Positions 30,030 through 38,475 of a stretch of 64,000 nt of DNA are shown here, piece by piece. The notes below the pieces were generated by a model, which worked only from the letters and a program-made list of their open reading frames with translations, did not search any database and was not told the DNA's origin. Position 1 is the first letter of the stretch. Each line of letters opens with the position of its first letter. This DNA comes from Astrobacterium formosum (GTDB lineage Bacteria > Pseudomonadota > Alphaproteobacteria > Rhizobiales > Xanthobacteraceae): positions 23,508 to 87,507 of the forward strand of contig JAVDCA010000029.1 of the NCBI GenBank assembly GCA_030848545.1, written 5' to 3'. The translations under genes were made by a program, and so were the position numbers.

Positions 30030-30971
30030 CTATTCCCGCGGAAACTCCAACCCCATTTCCCGGTAGCGCTCGGGGTCGTCGCCCCAGCCTTCGCGCACCT
30101 TGACGAACAGGAACAGGTCGACCTTCTTCCCGATGATCTCCATCAGCTCGCGCCGGGCGTCGGCGCCGATCGCCTTGATGGTCTGGCCGCCCTTGCCGAG
30201 CACGATCTTGCGCTGGCTTTCGCGCTCCACAAAGATGGTCTGCTCGATGCGCACGCGCCCGCCGCGCAACTCCTTCCAGACCTCGGTTTCCACCGTCGAA
30301 CGGTAGGGCAGCTCCTGGTGCAGGCGGTGGAACAGCTTTTCGCGGGTGATCTCGGCGGCGAGGCTGCGCAGGGGAGCGTCCGAGACCTGGTCCTCGGGAT
30401 AGTGCCAGGGGCCGGCTTTCACATGGGCGGCGAGCCAGTCCTTGAGGTCGGGAACGCCGCTGCCGGTCAGGGCAGAAATCATGAAGGTGACGTCGAACTT
30501 CGCCTGCTCGTTGGCGGTCTGTGCCAGCGCCAACAGCTTCGGCTTGGCGACCAGATCGACCTTGTTGATGACCAGCACCTTCGGCCCGGAGACGTTGCCG
30601 AGGCGCGCCAGGATCGCGTTCGCTTCGTCGTCCAGCCCGGCCTTGGCGTCCACCAGCACGGCGACGATGTCGGCGTCCTGGGCGCCGCTCCAGGCGGTCG
30701 TCACCATGGCGCGGTCGAGGCGTCGCTTGGGCGCGAAGATGCCGGGAGTGTCGATCAGGACGAGTTGCGCCGGGCCCGCGATGGCGACGCCGCGTACCAG
30801 CGAGCGCGTCGTCTGCACCTTCGGGCTGACGATGGTCACCTTGGTGCCGACCAGGGCGTTGACCAGCGTCGACTTGCCGGCATTGGGGGCGCCGATCAGG
30901 GCGATGAAGCCGCACCGCCTGTCGCGGCCGGCGTCGTCGGAATTCTCTTGGGTCAAGGTGTTCTCAGGCAT
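30030..30971 (-). CDS. era: GTPase Era
   Basis: Ras-like GTPase for 16S rRNA maturation and 30S assembly. The protein has 313 residues. G1 IGAPNAGKSTLVN, G3 DTPGIF, G4 NKVD, then the C-terminal KH domain with IVLGKGGQTIKAIG near residue 245. The ATG at 30971 lies inside the last codons of rnc (stop at 30964), so translation is coupled; the frame to 30998 overlaps rnc more deeply and is not preferred. rnc-era is a conserved ribosome-processing pair. Confidence 0.95.
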   Translation of the reverse strand: MPENTLTQENSDDAGRDRRCGFIALIGAPNAGKSTLVNALVGTKVTIVSPKVQTTRSLVRGVAIAGPAQLVLIDTPGIFAPKRRLDRAMVTTAWSGAQDADIVAVLVDAKAGLDDEANAILARLGNVSGPKVLVINKVDLVAKPKLLALAQTANEQAKFDVTFMISALTGSGVPDLKDWLAAHVKAGPWHYPEDQVSDAPLRSLAAEITREKLFHRLHQELPYRSTVETEVWKELRGGRVRIEQTIFVERESQRKIVLGKGGQTIKAIGADARRELMEIIGKKVDLFLFVKVREGWGDDPERYREMGLEFPRE

Positions 30972-31674
30972 CCTGTTTCGCCGGCTCCACACCTTCACGC
31001 GTCAGCATGGCCGCCGCCGCCGCCTGCTCGGCCACCCGCTTGGACGGCCCCAGGCCTTCGGCGGGCGCAAGTTGCGGCAGCGAGACCTCGACGCGGAACT
31101 CGGGATTGTGATGCGGGCCGGTACGCTCGACCTCGCGGTAGGATGGCGTCGGCAATCCCCGCCCCTGCGCCCATTCCTGCAACACGGTCTTGGGATCGCG
31201 AATCGGCTTCTGGGGTTGGCGCATGCGTTCGCCCCACAGCCGTTCGACCAGTTCACAGGCGGCCACATAGCCGCCGTCGAGAAACACGGCGCCGATCAGG
31301 GATTCGCACACGTCGGCGAGGATCGCCGGCCGCTTGCGGCCGCCGGAATTGTTTTCCGAACTGCCGAGCTTGATGGCAGCGCCGAGGTCGACGGCGCGCG
31401 CTACCTCGGCGCAGGTCTCCTTGCGCACCAGATCGGCGAGCCGGCGCGACAGTTCGCCCTCGTCGGCACGCGGGAATTCGCGGAACAGCATCTCGGACAT
31501 CACCAGCCCGAGGACGTGATCGCCGAGGAATTCGAGACGCTGATAGCTGCCGTGGCGGTTCTTGCCGGACAGCGCCGAGATGTGGGTCAACGCGCTCGTC
31601 AGCAATTCGCGGTCGGCGAAATCATAGCCGATCCGCTCCTCGAGCTTGCCGGCGCCCTTGAGGCCGCGTGTCAT
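30964..31674 (-). CDS. rnc: Ribonuclease III
   Basis: Double-strand-specific RNase for rRNA precursor processing. The protein has 236 residues. Catalytic signature RLEFLGDHVLGLVMSEML near residue 43, second acidic site in LADVCESLIGAVFLDGG near residue 118, then a C-terminal dsRNA-binding domain (DPKTVLQEWAQGRGLPTPSY onward). The ATG at 31674 overlaps the lepB stop (ATGA, 31671-31674), supporting this start over the ATG at 31725. Confidence 0.95.
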   Translation of the reverse strand: MTRGLKGAGKLEERIGYDFADRELLTSALTHISALSGKNRHGSYQRLEFLGDHVLGLVMSEMLFREFPRADEGELSRRLADLVRKETCAEVARAVDLGAAIKLGSSENNSGGRKRPAILADVCESLIGAVFLDGGYVAACELVERLWGERMRQPQKPIRDPKTVLQEWAQGRGLPTPSYREVERTGPHHNPEFRVEVSLPQLAPAEGLGPSKRVAEQAAAAAMLTREGVEPAKQDA

Positions 31675-32423
31675 CGAACGATCGTGAACAACCTCGACCA
31701 GCGCACCGCCCAAGGCCAGGCCCAAACGTGCCAGGCCGCCTCGCCGTCGCCGATGGAGAAGAAGATGATCTGTGCCTTGCCGACGATATTCTCGAACGGC
31801 ACGTAACCGACCTGAGACAGCACGCGGCTGTCGGTGGAGTTGTCGCGGTTGTCGCCCATCATGAAGTAATGGCCGGGCGGCACCACATAGACCTGGGTAT
31901 TGTCGAGAAAGCCATTGTCCTGCAAGTCGAGGGTCTCGTAGGAAACCCCGTTCGGCAAGGTCTCGCGCCAGCGCTTGATGCGCATGGTGTGGCCGCCGTC
32001 GGCGTCGATGAAGTCGGCGACGCGCTCGCGCTTGACCGCGGTGCCGTTGATGAAGAGTACGCCGTCGTTGACCTGGATGCGATCGCCCGGCATGCCGATG
32101 ACGCGCTTGATGTAGTCGGTCGAATCGTCCTTGGGCAGGCGGAAGACCACCACGTCGCCGCGATCGAGATCGGAGCCCATGATACGGCCGGAGAACAGGT
32201 TCGGGGACAGCGGCAGCGAATAGCGGCTGTAGCCGTAGCTGTATTTGGACACGAACAGATAGTCGCCGATCAGCAGCGTCCCCATCATCGAACCGGACGG
32301 GATGTTGAACGGCTGGAACAGGAAGGTGCGGATCACCAGTGCGATGATCAGGGCATGGAAGATCACGCGCGCGGTCTCGGCGATTCCGCCCTCTTTCCGC
32401 TTTTCGTCGGTCGACACGCTCAT
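31671..32423 (-). CDS. lepB: Signal peptidase I
   Basis: Membrane serine protease that cleaves Sec and Tat signal peptides. The protein has 250 residues. One transmembrane helix (VIFHALIIALVIRTFLF, ~20-36), catalytic Ser in IPSGSMMGTLLIGDY just after it, catalytic Lys in DYIKRVIGMPGDRI near residue 107, and the box GHYFMMGDNRDNSTDSR near residue 185. The operon acpS-lepB-rnc-era is preserved on the minus strand, with a 181-base gap to acpS that may hold a promoter. Confidence 0.95.
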   Translation of the reverse strand: MSVSTDEKRKEGGIAETARVIFHALIIALVIRTFLFQPFNIPSGSMMGTLLIGDYLFVSKYSYGYSRYSLPLSPNLFSGRIMGSDLDRGDVVVFRLPKDDSTDYIKRVIGMPGDRIQVNDGVLFINGTAVKRERVADFIDADGGHTMRIKRWRETLPNGVSYETLDLQDNGFLDNTQVYVVPPGHYFMMGDNRDNSTDSRVLSQVGYVPFENIVGKAQIIFFSIGDGEAAWHVWAWPWAVRWSRLFTIVR

Positions 32424-32604
32424 AGGCCTCTCGTCACGTCGCTCGCGCGCTTCCTTCCGGCCCCCGCGAGGGTCGCCTGACGGGGGTGCACGGTCAAAAT
32501 ATCATTGCCTTATCAGACGTTTATACGCGAAACTTGGACTCGCCCGCGAGGCTCGGCCGGCTGTCGCGACAACGACTTTTAGCCGCTCACTCGCCGCCGC
32601 GCAA

Positions 32605-33015
32605 TCAAGCCCTCGTGTCCGTGCATTCCGCCGAGATCACCACCATGGCTTGAGCGATGGGCCATTCGTCCGTCAGAGCGAGGTCAATTCGCGCTTGTGT
32701 TCCGGGCGGTGTGATGGCCTCCAGGCGGCGCCGTGCGCCGCCGGTGAGCTCCAGGGTCGGACGGCCCGACTTCAAATTCACCACCCCCATGTCGCGGAAG
32801 AAGACGCCGTTACGGAAGCCGGTGCCCAGCGCCTTGGCGCACGCTTCCTTGGCGGCGAAGCGCTTGGCGTAAGTCTCGACCCGATTGGCGCGCCGCTCCG
32901 CCTTGGCACGTTCGACGGCGGTGAAAACGCGCGCGACGAAACGTTCGCCATGCCGTTCGATCGTCTTCTCGATGCGACGGATGTCGACGAGATCGATGCC
33001 GATGCCGAGGATCAT
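32605..33015 (-). CDS. acpS: Holo-[acyl-carrier-protein] synthase
   Basis: Transfers 4'-phosphopantetheine from CoA to acyl carrier protein. The protein has 136 residues. Signature [19 protein letters not shown] at the start with the Mg-binding Asp, and [15 protein letters not shown] near residue 65 with the second ligand Glu. The start at 33015 overlaps the pdxJ stop (ATGA, 33012-33015), so it is coupled to pdxJ as in many proteobacteria. Confidence 0.95.
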   Translation of the reverse strand: MILGIGIDLVDIRRIEKTIERHGERFVARVFTAVERAKAERRANRVETYAKRFAAKEACAKALGTGFRNGVFFRDMGVVNLKSGRPTLELTGGARRRLEAITPPGTQARIDLALTDEWPIAQAMVVISAECTDTRA

Positions 33016-33776
33016 GGCGCCGACGCCTTGCTGCGGCCGCGCGCGATGGCGTCGCGCATGCGTTCGACCGCCGCGCGCAGTCCCACGAAGATGGCATCCC
33101 CGATCAGGAAATGGCCGATGTTCAGTTCGGCGATCTCCGGCAGTGCCGCGATCGTCTCGGCGCTGGCGTGATCGAGCCCGTGGCCGGCATGCACCTCAAG
33201 GCCGAGCGAGCGGGCGAGCCGGACGCCGGCGCGGATGCGGGCGAACTCGGCCAGGGCGCGCTCGTTCTCGCGGGCCGCGAGCGCCTCGCACCAGGCGCCG
33301 GTGTGGATTTCGATCACCGGCGCCCCGATGGCGGCGGCGGTCGTGATCTGGGCTTCGTCGGCGGCGATGAACAGCGACACGCGGATGCCGCCGGCCACGA
33401 GCTTCTGCACCGCCGGGGCGAGATGTTGGCGCGATCCGGCGACGTCGAGGCCCCCCTCGGTGGTACGCTCCTCGCGCCGCTCCGGCACCAGGCAGGCGGC
33501 GTGCGGCTTCACTCGCAGTGCGATCGCCACCATCTCGTCGGTCGCCGCCATTTCCAGATTGAGAGGCTTGCGGATGTGCTCCTTGAGTCGATGGATATCG
33601 TCGTCGCGGATGTGGCGGCGATCCTCGCGCAGATGTGCGGTGATGCCGTCGGCCCCGGCCGCGATGGCGACCTCGGCCGCGTGCAGTGGATCGGGATGGC
33701 GGCCGCCGCGGGCGTTGCGGACGGTGGCGACGTGATCGACGTTGACACCGAGCCTGACCGGAAGAAGTTCTGACAC
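33012..33776 (-). CDS. pdxJ: Pyridoxine 5'-phosphate synthase
   Basis: Condenses 3-amino-2-oxopropyl phosphate with deoxyxylulose 5-phosphate to form pyridoxine phosphate. The protein has 254 residues, a TIM barrel. Diagnostic stretches: [17 protein letters not shown] near residue 9, [13 protein letters not shown] near residue 48, [11 protein letters not shown] near residue 75 and [12 protein letters not shown] near residue 190. It sits 7 bases after relA/spoT and overlaps acpS. Confidence 0.95.
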   Translation of the reverse strand: MSELLPVRLGVNVDHVATVRNARGGRHPDPLHAAEVAIAAGADGITAHLREDRRHIRDDDIHRLKEHIRKPLNLEMAATDEMVAIALRVKPHAACLVPERREERTTEGGLDVAGSRQHLAPAVQKLVAGGIRVSLFIAADEAQITTAAAIGAPVIEIHTGAWCEALAARENERALAEFARIRAGVRLARSLGLEVHAGHGLDHASAETIAALPEIAELNIGHFLIGDAIFVGLRAAVERMRDAIARGRSKASAP

Positions 33777-33783
33777 GCTGGGA

Positions 33784-36126
33784 CTATCCGTTGACGCGCT
33801 CGACTTTTGCGACCATCGGCTTGGCGCGCAGCTGAGCGATGATGGCCGTGAGGTGTTTGAGGTCGTAGACTTCCAGATCGATGGTCATCTGGGTGAAATC
33901 GGGCGAGCGGCGCATCATGCGCACGTTGTCGATATTGCCGTCGTGCTCGGCGATCACCTGGGCGATGCCTGCGAGCGAGCCCGGCTCGTTGAGCGATTGG
34001 ATCGAAAGACGGGCCGGAAAGCGCTGCGGCACCGTGTCGTCCACGTCCCAGCGCACGTCGAGCCATCGCTCCGGCGCATCTTCGTAAGCCTTCAAGGCCG
34101 CAGACTGGATCGGGTAGATGGTGATGCCCTCCCCCGGCGTGAGGATGCCGACGATGCGGTCACCCGGAACGGCACCGCCGTGGGGCGCAAAACTCACCGG
34201 CAGGTCGCTGGTGATGCCGCGGATGGGAATGCCCTCGTCGCGACCGGGCGCGGCCGGCACCTTGAACTGCAAGGCCCGTCCCTTCTTGAGGCCGAACCAG
34301 CCGCTTTCCGGCTTCGGAGTCGGGATCACCGCCGTGCGTTCCTCCTTGTAGTCCGGATACATGGCACGGACGACGTCGGAGGCCTTCATCTCGCCGCGGC
34401 CGACGGATGCGAACACGTCGTCGATGTTCGAACGGGCGAGCCGCGGCAGCGCGCCGGTGAGCTTTTCGTCGGAATATTCCCGCTTGGCACGAACGCACAG
34501 GCGTTCGACGATGCGCCGTCCGAGCCCCGCATATTGGGTCCGCACGGCGGCCCGCGTCGCCCGCCGGATGGCGGCCCGCGCCTTGCCGGTGAAGACGATG
34601 GATTCCCATGCCGCCGGCGGTGCGACCGCCGTCTTCGAGGTCAGGATCACGACTTCGTCGCCGTTCTGCAGCTCGGAAATCAGCGGCGCGATCTTGCCGT
34701 TGATCTTGCAGCCGACGGCGCGGTTGCCGACGTCGGTGTGGACCGCATAGGCGAAGTCGATGGGGGTAGCCTTGCGGGGCAGCGCAATCAGCTTGCCCTT
34801 GGGGGTGAAGCAGAACACCTGGTCCTGGAACAGTTCGAGCTTGGTGTGCTCGAGGAACTCTTCCGGATTGGAGCCCTCGGCCAGCAGCTCGATGGTGCGC
34901 CGCAGCCACGCATAGGCGTTGGATTCGCGCGACAGGAGATCGATCGGCGAGCCGGTCGAGTCCTTGTAGAGGGCGTGGGCCGCGATGCCGTATTCGGCGA
35001 TCTCGTGCATCGCGTGGGTGCGGATCTGCAGCTCGACGCGCTGGTTGCCGGGGCCGATCACGGTGGTGTGGAGGGAGCGGTAGTCGTTCTGCTTGGGGGT
35101 CGACACATAGTCTTTGAACCGGCCGGGAACCACCGGCCATGTGGTGTGGACGACGCCCAGCGCCTGGTAGCATTCGGGCACGGTCGGCACGACGACCCGG
35201 AAACCGAAAATGTCGGACAATTGCTCGAACCCGACCGCCTTGCGCTCCATCTTGCGCCATACCGAATAGGCGCGCTTGCGCCGGCCCGTCACCGTCGCCG
35301 AGATACCGCGATCGGCGAGTTTTCGGGTCAGCTGCTGTTCGATCTCGCCGATCAGGATCTTGGAGCGGGCGGCGAGTTCGTCGAGGCGGGCGTTAATGAC
35401 CCGGTGGGCCTCCGGGTGCAGTTCGCGAAAGGACAGGTTCTCCAGTTCCTCGCGCAACTCGTACATGCCGATACGCCCGGCGAGCGGCGCGTAGATGTCG
35501 ATCGTCTCCTCGGCGATCCGCCGCCGCGCTTCCGGCGGCATGTGCCCGAGGGTACGCATGTTGTGCAGGCGGTCGGCGAGCTTGACCAGAAGAACGCGCA
35601 CGTCCTCCGCGATGGCGAGGAGAAGCTTGCGCAGGTTCTCCGCCTGCTTGGCCTCGCGCGAGACAAGGTCGAGGCGGGCGAGCTTGGTCAGCCCTTCGAC
35701 CAGATGGCCGATGTCCTTGCCGAACACCTGGTCGATCTCGGCGCGGGTCGCCTCGGTATCCTCGATGGTGTCGTGCAGGAGCGCCGCCGCGATGGTGGCA
35801 TCGTCCAGCTTGAGGTCGGTGAGGATGGCGGCGACTTCGAGCGGATGGGTGAAATAGGGGTCGCCGGAGGCGCGCTTTTGCTCGCCATGGGCCTTCATGG
35901 CGTACACATAGGCGCGGTTGAGCAGGTCCTCGTCGGCCTTGGGGTTGTAGTTCTTTACCCGCTCGACCAGCTCGTATTGGCGCATCATCTGGGCCGGACG
36001 GCGCACCACTTCCCGCGGTTCGGCCTCCACCGGCGGCTCCACCCGCGCCACCACCTCCAACTCACGGCGCAGCTCCGATCGCCGTTTGGGCTGTTGCTGC
36101 ATGCGTGGCAGGTCGGTCGTACCCAT
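33784..36126 (-). CDS. relA: Bifunctional (p)ppGpp synthetase/hydrolase
   Basis: Long RSH enzyme controlling the stringent response. The protein has 780 residues from the ATG at 36126. HD hydrolase domain with [19 protein letters not shown] and [15 protein letters not shown], synthetase domain with [15 protein letters not shown] and [14 protein letters not shown] domain ([19 protein letters not shown]), and a C-terminal ACT domain. The intact HD box means it can hydrolyse as well as make ppGpp, as in the single Rsh of alphaproteobacteria. AGGA lies 5 bases before the chosen ATG; starts at 36165 and near [11 protein letters not shown] (~residue 46) are alternatives. Confidence 0.94.
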   Translation of the reverse strand: MGTTDLPRMQQQPKRRSELRRELEVVARVEPPVEAEPREVVRRPAQMMRQYELVERVKNYNPKADEDLLNRAYVYAMKAHGEQKRASGDPYFTHPLEVAAILTDLKLDDATIAAALLHDTIEDTEATRAEIDQVFGKDIGHLVEGLTKLARLDLVSREAKQAENLRKLLLAIAEDVRVLLVKLADRLHNMRTLGHMPPEARRRIAEETIDIYAPLAGRIGMYELREELENLSFRELHPEAHRVINARLDELAARSKILIGEIEQQLTRKLADRGISATVTGRRKRAYSVWRKMERKAVGFEQLSDIFGFRVVVPTVPECYQALGVVHTTWPVVPGRFKDYVSTPKQNDYRSLHTTVIGPGNQRVELQIRTHAMHEIAEYGIAAHALYKDSTGSPIDLLSRESNAYAWLRRTIELLAEGSNPEEFLEHTKLELFQDQVFCFTPKGKLIALPRKATPIDFAYAVHTDVGNRAVGCKINGKIAPLISELQNGDEVVILTSKTAVAPPAAWESIVFTGKARAAIRRATRAAVRTQYAGLGRRIVERLCVRAKREYSDEKLTGALPRLARSNIDDVFASVGRGEMKASDVVRAMYPDYKEERTAVIPTPKPESGWFGLKKGRALQFKVPAAPGRDEGIPIRGITSDLPVSFAPHGGAVPGDRIVGILTPGEGITIYPIQSAALKAYEDAPERWLDVRWDVDDTVPQRFPARLSIQSLNEPGSLAGIAQVIAEHDGNIDNVRMMRRSPDFTQMTIDLEVYDLKHLTAIIAQLRAKPMVAKVERVNG

Positions 36127-36276
36127 GATGTCCTGAAAGCGACGGCCACTCGGGCCGGAAAACAACGCTTCCGTCTATGATCGGGGCGAATCCGGCCGGT
36201 CACAAGGCGAAATTCATGATCTGGTTCACAAAACTGAACCCGGCGGCGGCCACGACCGGCCGCGGTGGCCGCCGAA

Positions 36277-36303
36277 CAAAAAGGCCCGGCGGAACGCCGG
36301 GCC
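36277..36303 (-). terminator. Intrinsic terminator downstream of rpoZ
   Basis: On the minus strand GGCCCGGCG and CGCCGGGCC pair (9 bp) with a 3-base loop, followed by TTTTT. It lies 34 bases past rpoZ, separating it from relA/spoT at least partly. Confidence 0.88.
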
Positions 36304-36336
36304 GAAACCACTCACGGACCGCCTATGTCGGTGCCG

Positions 36337-36741
36337 TCACTCCTCTTCGTCGGGCTCGACCGGCTCCGGCCTCTCCTCGGGCGGCGCCAGGCCTTCGAGG
36401 CCCTTGAGGAGCTCTTCTTCGGTCATACGTTCCCCGATTACCTCGGTATCATCGGCATCCACGGAGCCGCTGGACCCGATCAGGGGGACGTTGTCGGGCT
36501 CCGGCTCGTCCACCTCCACATACTTCTGCAGAGTGTGGATGAGGTCTTCCTTGAGGTCTCCCGGGGAAATGGTCTCCTCGGCGATCTCGCGCAGGGCGAC
36601 CACTGGATTCTTGTCGTTGTCGCGATCCAGCGTGATTTGCGAGCCGGACGAGATCATACGGGCGCGATGGCTGGCGAGCAGCACGAGGTCGAAGCGGTTT
36701 TCGACCTTGTCGATGCAATCTTCTACGGTGACACGGGCCAT
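36337..36741 (-). CDS. rpoZ: RNA polymerase omega subunit
   Basis: Small polymerase subunit assisting beta-prime assembly and forming part of a ppGpp site. The protein has 134 residues. The conserved N-terminal half reads [19 protein letters not shown] and [16 protein letters not shown]. The C-terminal half is an acidic tail (Glu/Pro/Asp rich) as in other alphaproteobacteria. The upstream position to relA/spoT is conserved in the order. Confidence 0.95.
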   Translation of the reverse strand: MARVTVEDCIDKVENRFDLVLLASHRARMISSGSQITLDRDNDKNPVVALREIAEETISPGDLKEDLIHTLQKYVEVDEPEPDNVPLIGSSGSVDADDTEVIGERMTEEELLKGLEGLAPPEERPEPVEPDEEE

Positions 36742-37060
36742 GCCTCGTCACTCCCATAAGTAGGTTCAGTATAGGGATTCCGATGCTAGGTATCGCCACC
36801 AGAGCGAAAGCGCAAGGGCATATCGCGCCGAATTATTGACTTGGCGTTACCGCCCGCCTCTGTTAGGCCAGCGCCGGGAAGCGACACCGGCGCCCGTTTT
36901 TCGGACGCGCAGGCGGCCCACGGTAGCTAGGGGCCCCCGGTTCGGCGTTTCCAACGACGATGTTAGACCCGTCTATTGCAGCACATCTCCGGTCGCGCCC
37001 GGGCTAAGGCGCCGTGACCGGCGGAACCCACGGACCAAGAAAAGCTTCGAAAGACACACC
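36742..37060. other. Divergent intergenic region rpoZ / NYN gene
   Basis: 319 bases with no gene. It holds the rpoZ promoter region, a plus-strand promoter-like sequence (TTGACT near 36836-36841, then CTGTTA at 36860-36865) and a terminator-like hairpin right behind it (36871-36901). The part after the hairpin shows nothing recognisable up to the NYN gene. Confidence 0.5.
36871..36901 (+). terminator. Orphan plus-strand terminator-like hairpin
   Basis: GCGCCGG (36871-36877) pairs with CCGGCGC (36887-36893), followed after three bases by TTTTT. No plus-strand gene precedes it. It could attenuate the downstream NYN gene or end a very short transcript started from the promoter-like sequence just upstream. 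Confidence 0.65.
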
Positions 37061-37732
37061 ATGGCGGTACCGACTGAAAAAATCGCTCTGTTCATTGATG
37101 GCGCCAATCTCTACGCAACGGCCAAGTCCCTCGGCTTCGACATCGACTACAAGCGGCTCCTGCGAGAATTCCACTCGCGCGGCTATCTGTTGCGCGCTTT
37201 CTATTACACCGCTGTGATCGAGGACCAGGAGTACTCGTCGATCCGCCCGCTGATCGATTGGCTCGACTACAACGGCTACACGGTCGTCACCAAGGCGACC
37301 AAGGAGTTCGTCGACCAGACCGGCCGCCGCAAGGTCAAGGGCAACATGGACATCGAACTCGCCGTCGACGCCATGGAGACCGCCGGCAACATCGATCACA
37401 TGGTGCTGTTTTCCGGCGACGGTGACTTCCGCTCACTGGTGGAAGCCGTCCAGCGCCGCGGCGTGCGCGTCACGGTGGTCTCGACCATTTCGACCCAGCC
37501 CCCCATGGTCGCCGACGAACTGCGCCGGCAGGCCGACATCTTCCTCGACATCGTCGACCTGCAATCCAAGATCGGCCGCGATCCTTCAGAACGCACCGAA
37601 CGGCCGCCGCGCGAAGGACGCGAGCCGCGTGAGCCGCGCCAGCATACGCCCCAGTTCCTGCAGCGCAGCGTTGCTCCGCCGCGAGCCCCCGCCCAGCCGG
37701 GCGCGGGCGACGACGAGTTCGACGAGGACTGA
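37061..37732 (+). CDS. NYN-domain protein (LabA/DUF88 family, PIN-like)
   Basis: The protein has 223 residues. The NYN/PIN-like nuclease fold carries acidic residues in KIALFIDGANLYATAK (residue ~7), GNMDIELAVDAM (near 94) and VLFSGDGDFRSLVEAV (near 113), consistent with a metal-dependent RNase core. The C-terminal ~50 residues are a disordered Arg/Glu/Pro-rich tail ending in an acidic patch. The family is widespread but physiologically little known. A uracil-DNA glycosylase gene starts 10 bases downstream on the same strand, so the two are probably co-transcribed. The start at 37061 is the only one before the fold; its ribosome site is weak. Confidence 0.88.
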   Translation: MAVPTEKIALFIDGANLYATAKSLGFDIDYKRLLREFHSRGYLLRAFYYTAVIEDQEYSSIRPLIDWLDYNGYTVVTKATKEFVDQTGRRKVKGNMDIELAVDAMETAGNIDHMVLFSGDGDFRSLVEAVQRRGVRVTVVSTISTQPPMVADELRRQADIFLDIVDLQSKIGRDPSERTERPPREGREPREPRQHTPQFLQRSVAPPRAPAQPGAGDDEFDED

Positions 37733-37742
37733 GGGGGCAGCC

Positions 37743-38435
37743 ATGCCCCTCCCCGCCCACGCACCTGGTCACGCATCTGGCCACGAGCCGGACCGCGACT
37801 GCCCGCGCTGTCCGCGCCTGGTGGCATTCCGTGAAACCTGGCGGGCGCGCCAGCCGGGCTGGTTCAATGCCCCGGTCCCCTCATTCGGGCCGGACGATGC
37901 TCGCCTGCTGATCGTCGGCCTCGCGCCCGGCCTTCAAGGAGCCAACGCCACCGGCCGGCCGTTCACCGGCGACTGGGCCGGCGATCTCCTCTACGCGACC
38001 CTGATCGAGTTCGGCTTCGCGCGCGGCCAGTACGACGAGCGACCCGATGACGGACTGGAACTCGTCGACTGCCGGATCACCAATGCGGTGCGGTGCGTGC
38101 CACCGGAAAACAAGCCGATCGGGGCGGAGATCGCCACCTGCCGGGACTATCTGCGTCCGCAACTCGCCGCCGATCGGCCGGTGCGGGCGGTGGTGGCACT
38201 CGGCCGCATCGCCCATGACAGCCTGCTCGCCACGCTGGGTCGCCGCGCCGCCTCGGCACCGTTCGGCCACGGCGCCGTCCACGATTGCGGCACGTTTTCG
38301 CTCTATGACAGCTATCACTGCTCCCGCTACAACACCAATACGAGGCGCCTGACTCCGGACATGTTCCGCAAGGTGTTTGCGGACGTGCGCCGGTTCATCG
38401 ATCGAGCCGACGCCGGCGTGCGCAGAAGCCGTTGA
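37743..38435 (+). CDS. Uracil-DNA glycosylase, family 5-like (UdgB), iron-sulphur
   Basis: Removes uracil and other deaminated bases from DNA. The protein has 230 residues. The first motif reads LIVGLAPGLQGANATGRPFTG (residue ~58 onward), with Ala-Pro-Gly in place of the polar catalytic residue of families 1 and 4, typical of family 5. Cluster cysteines: CPRCPRL near residue 20, AVRCVPP near 120 and EIATCRDYL near 135. GAGGGGG provides the ribosome site. It likely shares a transcript with the NYN gene. Confidence 0.85.
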   Translation: MPLPAHAPGHASGHEPDRDCPRCPRLVAFRETWRARQPGWFNAPVPSFGPDDARLLIVGLAPGLQGANATGRPFTGDWAGDLLYATLIEFGFARGQYDERPDDGLELVDCRITNAVRCVPPENKPIGAEIATCRDYLRPQLAADRPVRAVVALGRIAHDSLLATLGRRAASAPFGHGAVHDCGTFSLYDSYHCSRYNTNTRRLTPDMFRKVFADVRRFIDRADAGVRRSR

Positions 38436-38475
38436 ATCCACCCGACCCGCCGGCCTGTTTTCGTCATGGAGCGGA

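Noticed and set aside
33742..36180. 812-codon plus-strand open frame
   Set aside because: Antisense to relA/spoT over its whole length; composition (Gly/Asp/His/Arg rich) is that of a shadow frame.
36742..37060. tmRNA (two-piece) or 6S RNA gene near rpoZ
   Set aside because: No tag-coding or acceptor-stem sequence and no 6S-like long bulged hairpin could be recognised.
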